DNA of 30,826 bases from a virus, in the IMG/VR virus record IMGVR_UViG_3300004369_000086, positions 1 to 30,826 of that record; one strand, given 5' to 3'. Position numbers and translations under genes: made by a program. Shown in pieces: positions 24,299 through 30,826 of the stretch (position 1 is the stretch's first letter; each line of letters begins with the position of its first letter). The notes beneath the pieces are model-generated. The model had not been told where the DNA came from, made no database searches, and saw only the letters and a list, made by a program, of their open reading frames with translations.

Positions 24299-24309
24299 GT
24301 TATAGAATT

Positions 24310-24894
24310 ATGGAAAAAAAATATTTACCATTTAACTTTAAATTTTTAGGAAATATAGATATTACAGAAGTAGTAGATAAGTTAAGTACATTTACTGAAG
24401 ATGATTGGTTAAGAGATGTTTCACGAAATTTAAGAGGTAGGGCCCACCAAAATACACATTCAATAGGTGTGTTATGGGATGGCGATTCTTTGGCAAATAA
24501 TTCAATTGCTGAAAAAAATGAATACAACTATAATAAAATAGATTTTGATAGTATTAAAAATACATTACTTTCCATATATAAAAAACATTATGGAGATGGT
24601 CACATACTAAGAGTACTTTTAGCTAGATTAAAACCAAACTCTATAATATTAGAACATGAAGATGCTGGGAAATCTTTACTTATATGTAATAGAACTCATA
24701 TTCCATTACAAACGAATGACGATATAATATTTTCTGTTGGACATGAGGAAAAGATATTAAAACCAGGGGAAATTTGGGAAATAAATAACGCAAAACTTCA
24801 TTCGGTAAAAAATAATAGTAATGAGTATAGGATACATCTTATTGTAGATTATTTAAAAAAGAATCTTGGAAATAACAGTAGTTTACTAAACTAA
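24310..24894 (+). CDS. Aspartyl/asparaginyl beta-hydroxylase family 2OG-Fe(II) oxygenase
   Basis: A 194-residue enzyme starting at ATG 24310; the in-frame GTG at 24283 lies in the terminator stem and is rejected. The double-stranded beta-helix core is clear: LRVLLARLKPNSIILEHEDAG with His116 and Asp118 as iron ligands, RTHIPL (Arg128, His130), LKPGEIWEINNAKLHSV with His164 as the distal ligand, and YRIHLIVDY with Arg174 for 2-oxoglutarate. Members hydroxylate Asp or Asn side chains or small peptides; the target is unknown. The gene sits between a terminator and the promoter of the next tail gene with no promoter of its own visible. It looks like an inserted cassette relying on read-through. 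Confidence 0.85.
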   Translation: MEKKYLPFNFKFLGNIDITEVVDKLSTFTEDDWLRDVSRNLRGRAHQNTHSIGVLWDGDSLANNSIAEKNEYNYNKIDFDSIKNTLLSIYKKHYGDGHILRVLLARLKPNSIILEHEDAGKSLLICNRTHIPLQTNDDIIFSVGHEEKILKPGEIWEINNAKLHSVKNNSNEYRIHLIVDYLKKNLGNNSSLLN

Positions 24895-24913
24895 GGTGGG
24901 TTTTCAACTTTTG

Positions 24914-24924
24914 TATATTTATAT
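24914..24924 (+). promoter_or_regulatory. Putative late promoter, TATATTTATAT
   Basis: Same decamer (24915-24924), 28 bases before the ATG at 24942, followed by the ribosome-binding site GAAGGAG (24925-24931). Confidence 0.68.
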
Positions 24925-24941
24925 GAAGGAGTATTAGATAT

Positions 24942-26078
24942 ATGTTAAAGACAATACCAAAATCAAGTGTAAGTAGGAGACGTTTTCCTGTATATAAACA
25001 ATGGAGTGTTAGTAATTCAGACTACCCCATTATATCAGCTTCTGCCGAAAGTGGTTTTTTTGATAGCTCTTCTTTTTCTTCTCAACAAGGAGTTTATATA
25101 CATCCATTGTATAAATCTTTAAGAGCAAAATACTATAATCAAAATGCAAATCCATTTACATTATTTGGTTCGGTTGATAATATAGCTAGATTGGATGTAG
25201 ATAGAAGGTATTCCAACACACTTAATATAATATCTATACCACAATCAAAATATGGTGAACAGATAAAACCAAACTCTGTTATTTTAAATGATACAGATAA
25301 TGATGTTTCATATACAGATAACGGAACAGGGAATCTTACATCTACCGTTCCTCTCTATACTCTGGTTAGTATAGATTTTGAAGATGAAACAATTGTAATC
25401 CAAGATAATGATTTTGAAGTATTTACGGGTACAATAACATCTTTTGATGTATTTAGTGGTATTGCTGTTTTAACGTTTGGTAGTGATACAGATTCAGTTC
25501 TTGTAGTTAAGATAGATTTAGAAAATTCGTTTATACAAACCGCAGACCCATTAGATTTTGATGGGTTGGATATAGATGAATTACAATATGGAAATGTTTT
25601 TTATGATGAAGGGTTAGTTGTTACGGTTGATACTCCTGCGTTTAGTTCATATAACTTAAATTTCAGAAGTACTCAAACTATATATGAAACCGAAGTTTTA
25701 ATTACAGCAAAAGCTGGAGAGTTTAACTATTCACAAAATCCATCAGCGGTTGAAGTAACACTAAGTGGTTCGTATGATTTTAATACAACTGCAGTTTACA
25801 ATGGAATTCCAGCTGGTACTAAAAAAATAAAAGAAGTATTAGATATAAAAAGAAAAGAATCTTTCGTGGGTTCGGTTAATAGTTCAATAAGTGGTTCTTG
25901 GGATGATTATTATAATTCATCATCAATAGACCCAACTGGTTCTTATTTATCAACATATGTAACTACAATAGGATTATATGATAATGCTGGAGATATGGTT
26001 GCTGTAGCAAAATTACCTACACCAATCAAGAATTTACCAGATTATGATTTAAACTTTATTGTACGTTTCGATACTTAA
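24942..26078 (+). CDS. Tail structural protein, 378 aa, paralogous C-terminus
   Basis: A 378-residue beta-rich protein. The N-terminus has SSSFSSQQGVYIHPLYKSLRAKYYNQNANPF, then LNIISIPQSKYGEQIKPNSVILND, a pattern seen in marine T4-like tail proteins. The middle contains repeated IDFEDETIVIQDNDFEVFTG-like strands. The last 110 residues match the 409-aa protein (EFNYSQNPSAVEVT and TTIGLYDNAGDMVAVAKLPTPI), so the two are paralogues by their C-terminal domain. It is a single gene under a late-type promoter. Role as tail or fibre component is inferred. Confidence 0.7.
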   Translation: MLKTIPKSSVSRRRFPVYKQWSVSNSDYPIISASAESGFFDSSSFSSQQGVYIHPLYKSLRAKYYNQNANPFTLFGSVDNIARLDVDRRYSNTLNIISIPQSKYGEQIKPNSVILNDTDNDVSYTDNGTGNLTSTVPLYTLVSIDFEDETIVIQDNDFEVFTGTITSFDVFSGIAVLTFGSDTDSVLVVKIDLENSFIQTADPLDFDGLDIDELQYGNVFYDEGLVVTVDTPAFSSYNLNFRSTQTIYETEVLITAKAGEFNYSQNPSAVEVTLSGSYDFNTTAVYNGIPAGTKKIKEVLDIKRKESFVGSVNSSISGSWDDYYNSSSIDPTGSYLSTYVTTIGLYDNAGDMVAVAKLPTPIKNLPDYDLNFIVRFDT

Positions 26079-26081
26079 TTC

Positions 26082-26092
26082 ATATTTATATT
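26082..26092 (+). promoter_or_regulatory. Putative late promoter, ATATTTATATT
   Basis: Contains the invariant decamer at 26082-26091, directly after the 378-aa gene stop and 30 bases before the ATG at 26112. Confidence 0.62.
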
Positions 26093-26096
26093 ATAT

Positions 26097-26104
26097 AAAA
26101 GGAG
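26097..26104 (+). promoter_or_regulatory. Strong Shine-Dalgarno AAAAGGAG
   Basis: AAAAGGAG with a 7-base spacer to the ATG at 26112. Together with the late-type promoter just upstream it identifies the 59-aa gene as real. Confidence 0.8.
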
Positions 26105-26111
26105 AAATATT

Positions 26112-26291
26112 ATGGCTTCAATCGAAGAACTTTACAACAAATCAGAATTTTCAAAATATCCAAATAAATCTTTGGACAAAACACCTATTGAGTTAGATGG
26201 TGGAAAAGATTTAAGAAATGAAGAAAACTTAGCAAAGGCTAGGGGTGGTAAACTTAACGAAAAAAAATATTCTGATTCAGTATCTCGTTAA
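26112..26291 (+). CDS. Small hydrophilic protein, 59 aa
   Basis: A 59-residue charged protein reading MASIEELYNKSEFSKYPNKS at the start and ending KKYSDSVSR. No Cys, no membrane segment, probably partly disordered (LDGGKDLRNEENLAKARGGKLNEK). It has its own late-type promoter and a strong ribosome-binding site, which suggests abundant late expression, as for a small virion or head-decoration component. Family not recognised. Confidence 0.75.
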   Translation: MASIEELYNKSEFSKYPNKSLDKTPIELDGGKDLRNEENLAKARGGKLNEKKYSDSVSR

Positions 26292-26301
26292 AAAATAAAT
26301 T

Positions 26302-26871
26302 TTGAGTTTATTAATAAACAATGCCAATCAATGGGCCTTTGTACATATACCTAAAACAGGTGGCACAACAATAACTAATATTATATCAAACCAAGAAGGC
26401 ACTCAATTTATAACGGCACATGATTCTGTTAGAATGGTGCCAGATGATTATTTTATATTTACATTTGTAAGAAATCCATTTACAAGATTAACTTCAGCTT
26501 GGCAACATGGTGTGAGAAAAAATAAATATAGTACTTCTTTTTCTCATTTTTTAAAAACAATAAACTTAAATGATTTATGGATATTACCGCAAAGTTATTA
26601 TTTTAGTGCTGGAAAAACTGATACTAAAAAAATTAATTTTGTTGGAAAATATGAAGAATTTACAAACGATGCAAAGGTTATCTTAAACAAAATAAATGTG
26701 GATGTTAAATACATACCACATCTAAATAGAAATCCAATATATGATAATCATCCAAGTTTAAAACAAGAAAAATACTACAAAAGTTTTTATACAGAAGAAT
26801 GGATGAAAGATTGGGTTAGGGATAACTACAAAGATGATTTCAAAATTTTTAACTATGACATGGACATATAA
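26302..26871 (+). CDS. Sulfotransferase family protein
   Basis: A 189-residue protein of the PAPS-dependent sulfotransferase superfamily. The 5'-phosphosulfate loop is FVHIPKTGGTTI (13-24). The 3'-phosphate site is FTFVRNPFTRLTSAW (53-67) with Arg57. A later FVGKYEEF and a C-terminal FKIFNYDMDI match the family layout. It transfers sulfate from PAPS to a hydroxyl on a glycan or other acceptor, unknown here. The only plausible start is TTG at 26302; a stop (26296-26298) bounds the frame upstream and the first in-frame ATG comes after both PAPS motifs have begun. It follows the 59-aa gene by 10 bases and overlaps the next gene by 17. Confidence 0.85.
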   Translation: MSLLINNANQWAFVHIPKTGGTTITNIISNQEGTQFITAHDSVRMVPDDYFIFTFVRNPFTRLTSAWQHGVRKNKYSTSFSHFLKTINLNDLWILPQSYYFSAGKTDTKKINFVGKYEEFTNDAKVILNKINVDVKYIPHLNRNPIYDNHPSLKQEKYYKSFYTEEWMKDWVRDNYKDDFKIFNYDMDI

Positions 26872-27325
26872 AGGAAAACTAATAACCGAATTATCAGATA
26901 TGCCCGAAGATGTATTTGGGTTTATTTACAAAATAACAAATGGTAAAACTGATGAATATTATATTGGAAAAAAACAAGTAGTTTCAGTTCGTAAAAGAAA
27001 TTTCGGTAAAAAAGAAATTGCTGCTCTTGAAGATAAGAGAATGAAAAAATACGAAATGGTTACCAAAGAATCTGATTGGAAATCATATCGTTCATCTAAC
27101 CCCACAGTAAGAATGTGGTTTCACGAAAATGAAGTAGCTTTGAAAGAAGATAGACGGGAAGATATCAATAACCAACTAAAATTGGAAATACTCCACTTCT
27201 GTTCAAATAAAAAATCACTCACATATTACGAATTACAAGAACAATTTGCACATAATGTTCTTGCAGATGAATACTCATTAAATGATAATCTTCTTGGAAA
27301 ATTTTTTAGAAAAGACTTGGAATAG
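26855..27325 (+). CDS. SegE-like GIY-YIG endonuclease domain protein
   Basis: A 156-residue protein from ATG 26855 (MTWTYKGKLI...); an upstream in-frame ATG at 26834 would overlap the sulfotransferase further and is less likely. FGFIYKITNGKTDEYYIGKK is the GIY-YIG pair of the phage SegE-type family. TKESDWKSYRSSNP and the later Glu-rich helix follow as in relatives. The family includes homing endonucleases and stably kept phage proteins of unknown role. The conserved layout in T4-like phages and the absence of a surrounding intron suggest the second. The gene ends 14 bases before a host-type promoter. Confidence 0.75.
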   Translation: MTWTYKGKLITELSDMPEDVFGFIYKITNGKTDEYYIGKKQVVSVRKRNFGKKEIAALEDKRMKKYEMVTKESDWKSYRSSNPTVRMWFHENEVALKEDRREDINNQLKLEILHFCSNKKSLTYYELQEQFAHNVLADEYSLNDNLLGKFFRKDLE

Positions 27326-27347
27326 TGGAAATTTTTTCGTATATTTG
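27317..27347 (+). promoter_or_regulatory. Bacteroidota-type promoter P1 (TTG-N20-TATATTTG)
   Basis: TTG at 27317-27319 and TATATTTG at 27340-27347, separated by 20 bases, in the TTCGTATATTTGTAT context. It lies 106 bases before the primase start, giving a leader of about 100 bases. Confidence 0.72.
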
Positions 27348-27402
27348 TATGTTACCTATATTATAATGGAAAATAATATTTAGGTAATTATTAAAAATAA
27401 AT

Positions 27403-27433
27403 TTGGATATATCAAATATTTTTCGTATATTTG
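27403..27433 (+). promoter_or_regulatory. Bacteroidota-type promoter P2 (TTG-N20-TATATTTG)
   Basis: TTG at 27403-27405 and TATATTTG at 27426-27433, again 20 bases apart and in the TTCGTATATTTGTAT context. It lies 20 bases before the primase ATG. Together with P1, 86 bases upstream, it forms a tandem pair. Confidence 0.75.
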
Positions 27434-27453
27434 TATAAATTTAAAAGTGTGCT

Positions 27454-28395
27454 ATGTTATCACACCACGATAAACAACAAGTTATAAACATCTTAGATGA
27501 TGTATTGGGACCGGGTACATCTCTAAAAGGAGATGAACAGGCCCACTATTGTCCTTTTTGTCATCATCATAAAAAGAAACTACAAGTAAACCTACAAACT
27601 CAACAATGGCATTGTTGGGTATGTGATGCAAAAGGAAAACGCATTCAAAGGTTATTAAAAAGATTGCACGTAGATTCTCGTAAGTTAAAAAAGATATACG
27701 AAATCTATGGTGATGATTATGTTGTATATAGTAACAATACCGAAGATGAAAAGGTAGAGTTAAGGTTACCAAATGAGTTTCGTTCACTATTAGAAGAACC
27801 AAAGGGATTAAACCCAACGTTCAGAAAGGTGAAAGAGTATGCAAAACAACGAGGAATCACCACAGAAGATATTAGAAAATATAATATCGGGTATTGTGAT
27901 ACTGGTCTTTATTCCAATCGTATTATTATTCCTTCCTATGATTCGGATAATCGACTTAATTACTTCATCGCACGTTCTGTATTCGATGAGGAAAAATTTA
28001 AATATAAAAATCCGCCGGTTTCGAAAAATGTTATCATGTTTGAAAACCAAATAAATTGGAATGAACCTATTACTTTAGTAGAGGGGGTATTTGATGCAAT
28101 GGCTGTGAAAAGAAATGCAATCCCTCTACTTGGTAAATTTATTCCAAAAACTTTAAACGATACTATATATAAAAAGGGTGTATCTAATATTAATATTCTA
28201 TTAGATGAAGATGCACAAGAACAGGCTTTATATTATACTATGCAATTCCAAAATCAAGGAATCACTACAAAAAATATTAAACCATCAGATAAAGATGCTG
28301 GTGAGATGGGGTTCTCCCAAGTAAATAAAATTCTAAAAAATACAGAAGAAACACAATTTGGTGATATCATATCACAAAAATTAAAAGGTTTATGA
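27454..28395 (+). CDS. DNA primase, gp61/DnaG-like
   Basis: A 313-residue primase. The N-terminal CHC2-type zinc ribbon has Cys33-x2-Cys36 (CPFC) and Cys54-x2-Cys57 (CWVC). The Toprim fold follows, with TLVEGVFDAMA (Glu210) and NILLDEDAQ (Asp251, Asp253) as the metal-binding acids. Length is close to T4 gp61 (342). It makes RNA primers for lagging-strand synthesis at the phage replication fork with the replicative helicase, which is not in this window. It stands behind two tandem host-type promoters, fitting early expression. Its stop overlaps the next start (ATGA). Confidence 0.9.
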   Translation: MLSHHDKQQVINILDDVLGPGTSLKGDEQAHYCPFCHHHKKKLQVNLQTQQWHCWVCDAKGKRIQRLLKRLHVDSRKLKKIYEIYGDDYVVYSNNTEDEKVELRLPNEFRSLLEEPKGLNPTFRKVKEYAKQRGITTEDIRKYNIGYCDTGLYSNRIIIPSYDSDNRLNYFIARSVFDEEKFKYKNPPVSKNVIMFENQINWNEPITLVEGVFDAMAVKRNAIPLLGKFIPKTLNDTIYKKGVSNINILLDEDAQEQALYYTMQFQNQGITTKNIKPSDKDAGEMGFSQVNKILKNTEETQFGDIISQKLKGL

Positions 28396-30826
28396 TAATA
28401 AACAAGATTTACCATTTGGCAGATTTACATATTCGTAATCTCCAAAGACACAAAGAATATAGAGGGGTATTTAAAAAGTTTTTAAAACAAGTTAAAGAAG
28501 ATAAGATTGAGGATTCCCTCATTTATATAGCTGGTGATATTGCACATGCAAAAACTGAGATGTCACCAGAACTTGTACAAGAAATCTCTTGGTTCTTAAC
28601 TGAATGTGCAAAACTAAGAGAAACCATCTTAATTACAGGTAACCACGATTGTAATTTAAACAACTCACATAGATTAGATGTACTCACACCCATTATTGAT
28701 AATCTTAAAAATGATAGGATTCATTATCTTCGAGATACTGGTATTTACAATATTCACAATCTTACTTTTGTTGTCTATTCCATATTGGATAATAAAGAAA
28801 ACTGGCCCAAAGGAGATGATATAGAAGGAGAAAACAAAATTGTTTTATTTCATGGACCAGTAAACAAAGCACAGACCGATATTGGTTATACTGTATCATC
28901 CAACTCATTCCAAGTAGATATGTTTGATGGATTTGATATGGCCCTTTTAGGAGATATACACAAACGACAAACTTTTGGTGAAGGATATGAGTGGGTTGCC
29001 TATGCAGGTTCAATGATTCAACAGAATCATGGTGAACTACTTGAAAATCATGGTTACTTACTTTGGGATGTTCCCACTCGAACCTTTACCGAACATCACA
29101 TACATAATGATTATGGATTCTTAACTGTTGATGTAGTTAATGGTGAGATTCCACAATGGGTGTATGATGAGGTTGGTACTAAACTTCCAAAATATCCTCG
29201 ATTAAGATTGCGGTTTACCAATACAGAGGCAACTGATATGAAACGAAAAATAACTGAACTTAAAAAGTTATTTAAAGTTGCTGAAGTTACTGTAACAAGA
29301 ACAGATACGATTGGTCAATTAAAAACAAACCAAAAGGTAAATAAAAATATTGTTGGTAATGTTAAAGATGAAACATTCCAAAATTCTCTAATACGAGATT
29401 ATTTAGAAAGGCAGTATCTATTAGAAAATGATGAGTTAGATAAGATAGCAGAAATCAATTCAGAGTTAAATGGACAGATAGATGATTCGGATTCTGCTGG
29501 TAACATTCTTTGGACACCCAAGACATTTAATTTCTCTAATATGTTTTCTTATGGTGAAGATAACTTAATCAGATTTGATAAGGCACAAGGTATCATGGGT
29601 ATCTTCGCACCAAACGCGAGTGGTAAATCTTCTATGTGGGATGCACTTTCTTTCTGTATCTATGATAAAACATCTCGGACAACCTTTGCTAAGAATGTTT
29701 TAAATAATCGCAAAACAAACTTCTATTGTAAGTTTAACTTTGAGATTGATGGAGTAGATTACTTTATTGAAAGAAGAGCTAAGTATGTTAGAAAAGGAAC
29801 ATCGGTAAAAGTAGATGTAGATTTTTGGAAAGAAGATGGTGGAGTTATAGAATCACTTAATGGTGAACAAAGAAAAGATACTAATAAGAATATAGAAAAG
29901 TACTTAGGTAAGTTTGAGGATTTTGTTTTAACTGCTCTATCCCTACAAGGAAACAATGCACTCTTTATCGATAAATCACAAAGTGAAAGAAAGGAAATCC
30001 TTTCTCAATTTATTGGAGTAGATATTTTTGATAAATTATATCAAAAGGCGAGTGATGAGAATCGAGATAATGCAACACTTATCAGAAAATTCAAGTCCGA
30101 TGATTTTACTACAAAATTAGCTGAGATTGAAACTCAACTTAAAACTGATAAATCTGAGTATAAACTTTTAGAGTTAAATCAAAAGGCTTTAAAAGAAGAA
30201 GAGGATTTACTAAATAGACAAATTATTAAACTAAACGAGAAAATCGTAAAGTTAAATGCTGATAGTGGTGTTTCAATAGAAGAGTTAGAAAAAAGATTAA
30301 AAAATCTTGAAATTAAAAAAGATGGAGTTTCAACCACAAAGGGGTCAATACAAGAGAGAATCACATATAGAGAAGAGTTACAAATTACCTTAGAAGAAAT
30401 TATTGATAAATTTGATGAGGAAGATTTAGAAGAAGGAATCCAAAAATTAAAAGATGCAAAAGAAAAGTTAAGAGATATACAATCGGATATAGATAAGATA
30501 CAATTAAAATTAGATTCTTTGTATGAGAGAAAAGACCATTTAGATAAACACAAATACAATGAAGATTGTGATATCTGTATGGAAAACTCTCAAACTATTT
30601 TAGAACAAAAAGATAAGGTAGAAGATGGAATCAAGGAACAAGAATTTGAATTTAAATCTGCGGATGAGGAAAGATTAATGATAACCTTATTAATAGATTC
30701 TTTAAAAGGTTATGAAGATGAGTGGGGTAAATATCAAGAAGCAAAAGAAAAAGAAGATAAATTAGATAGAGAAATATCACAACTTATTAACAAGTTATCA
30801 ACAACTGAAACTGAAGAAATTCGTTT
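28392..30826 (+). CDS. SbcD-SbcC (gp47-gp46) fused recombination nuclease/ATPase, 3' partial
   Basis: A single frame of 811 codons, without a stop, runs from ATG 28392 off the window end. Residues 1-300 are the Mre11/SbcD nuclease: HLADLH (Asp11, His13), AGDI (Asp49), TGNHD (Asn84, His85), FHG (His154) and LLGDIH (His190). After a linker, from about 383, the SbcC/Rad50 ATPase begins with WTPKTFNFSNMFSYGEDNLI and the Walker A APNASGKSS (406-414, Lys412). ALSLQGNNALFIDKSQSERKEIL (about 515-537) follows, the Q-loop region. A long coiled coil reaches a zinc-hook CDIC (726-729). The second coiled-coil arm and the Walker B/signature half lie beyond the window. T4 uses separate gp47 and gp46 subunits to resect DNA ends for recombination-dependent replication. 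Confidence 0.88.
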   Translation, partial: MIINKIYHLADLHIRNLQRHKEYRGVFKKFLKQVKEDKIEDSLIYIAGDIAHAKTEMSPELVQEISWFLTECAKLRETILITGNHDCNLNNSHRLDVLTPIIDNLKNDRIHYLRDTGIYNIHNLTFVVYSILDNKENWPKGDDIEGENKIVLFHGPVNKAQTDIGYTVSSNSFQVDMFDGFDMALLGDIHKRQTFGEGYEWVAYAGSMIQQNHGELLENHGYLLWDVPTRTFTEHHIHNDYGFLTVDVVNGEIPQWVYDEVGTKLPKYPRLRLRFTNTEATDMKRKITELKKLFKVAEVTVTRTDTIGQLKTNQKVNKNIVGNVKDETFQNSLIRDYLERQYLLENDELDKIAEINSELNGQIDDSDSAGNILWTPKTFNFSNMFSYGEDNLIRFDKAQGIMGIFAPNASGKSSMWDALSFCIYDKTSRTTFAKNVLNNRKTNFYCKFNFEIDGVDYFIERRAKYVRKGTSVKVDVDFWKEDGGVIESLNGEQRKDTNKNIEKYLGKFEDFVLTALSLQGNNALFIDKSQSERKEILSQFIGVDIFDKLYQKASDENRDNATLIRKFKSDDFTTKLAEIETQLKTDKSEYKLLELNQKALKEEEDLLNRQIIKLNEKIVKLNADSGVSIEELEKRLKNLEIKKDGVSTTKGSIQERITYREELQITLEEIIDKFDEEDLEEGIQKLKDAKEKLRDIQSDIDKIQLKLDSLYERKDHLDKHKYNEDCDICMENSQTILEQKDKVEDGIKEQEFEFKSADEERLMITLLIDSLKGYEDEWGKYQEAKEKEDKLDREISQLINKLSTTETEEIR

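Noticed and set aside
24283-24309. GTG start for the beta-hydroxylase, adding 9 residues
   Set aside because: The GTG lies in the 3' arm and T run of a strong terminator; the added residues (VGVFFCYRI) are just the translated T run. ATG 24310 is the sensible start.
26834-26854. Upstream ATG for the SegE-like gene
   Set aside because: It adds seven residues unlike the family and increases overlap with the sulfotransferase; ATG 26855 gives the expected MTWTYKG start.
28762-29013. 83-residue minus-strand frame
   Set aside because: Antisense to the SbcD nuclease motifs in the continuous plus-strand frame; no supporting signals.
30179-30559. 126-residue minus-strand frame rich in Ser, Phe and Leu
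   Set aside because: Antisense to the Lys/Glu-rich coiled coil of the SbcC part; the composition is the usual mirror of such a coil.
1-30826. tRNA genes, CRISPR arrays, insertion sequences, integrase or attachment sites
   Set aside because: I looked for T-loop patterns, regularly spaced direct repeats, transposase motifs and terminal inverted repeats and found none that I can support.

Overview
The window is a stretch of a low-GC, all-plus-strand, tightly packed genome of a tailed bacteriophage of the T4 superfamily (contractile-tailed, myovirus type). Recognisable T4-like core functions are a gp55-type late sigma factor, a gp5-like spike/hub protein, gp25- and gp6-like baseplate wedge proteins, a gp61-like primase and a gp47/gp46 (SbcD/SbcC) recombination nuclease. 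Genes abut or overlap by 1 to 40 bases and no gap reaches 300 bases. The host is most likely a member of the Bacteroidota, probably marine. Four gene starts carry the TAnnTTTG -7 element of that phylum (TATATTTG), three of them with TTG exactly 20 bases upstream. A secreted protein has a signal peptide ending in LLGQ, and the tail proteins carry GCTD...DDGSC Cys repeats of a kind I associate with marine Bacteroidota surface proteins. This is inference from motifs, not from a database search.

Layout. 1-413: the end of a 2-oxoglutarate/Fe(II) oxygenase. 451-2237: an auxiliary operon from a host-type promoter (HxGH nucleotidyltransferase, three small unknowns, peptide deformylase). 2323-5658: a second host-type promoter followed by a secreted lytic transglycosylase-like protein, a small membrane protein, the late sigma candidate and a NodU/CmcH-type carbamoyltransferase. 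5725-6540: two single-gene units (secreted 124-aa protein; 76-aa membrane protein) separated by strong terminators. 6642-24246: the baseplate/tail block (136-aa protein, spike, 187-aa protein, coiled-coil protein, a 24-aa membrane peptide, gp25, gp6, a DNRLRE-like protein, two large Cys-repeat proteins of 758 and 1855 aa, and two tail proteins). 24310-26871: a mixed region with an aspartyl/asparaginyl beta-hydroxylase, a tail protein paralogous to its neighbour, a 59-aa gene and a sulfotransferase. 26855-30826: a SegE-like GIY-YIG protein, two tandem host-type promoters, primase, and one open frame joining the SbcD nuclease to the SbcC ATPase, running off the window end.

Two promoter classes appear to partition the genome. 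TATATTTG (host-like) precedes metabolic, lysis and replication genes. The invariant decamer ATATTTATAT lies 26-39 bases before seven starts, mostly structural genes. The two differ mainly by a G-to-A change, and the window also encodes the sigma factor that could read the second class. The most notable points are this promoter pair with its sigma candidate, the in-frame SbcD-SbcC fusion, and the set of group-modifying enzymes (two oxygenases, carbamoyltransferase, sulfotransferase, nucleotidyltransferase) inserted among structural genes.
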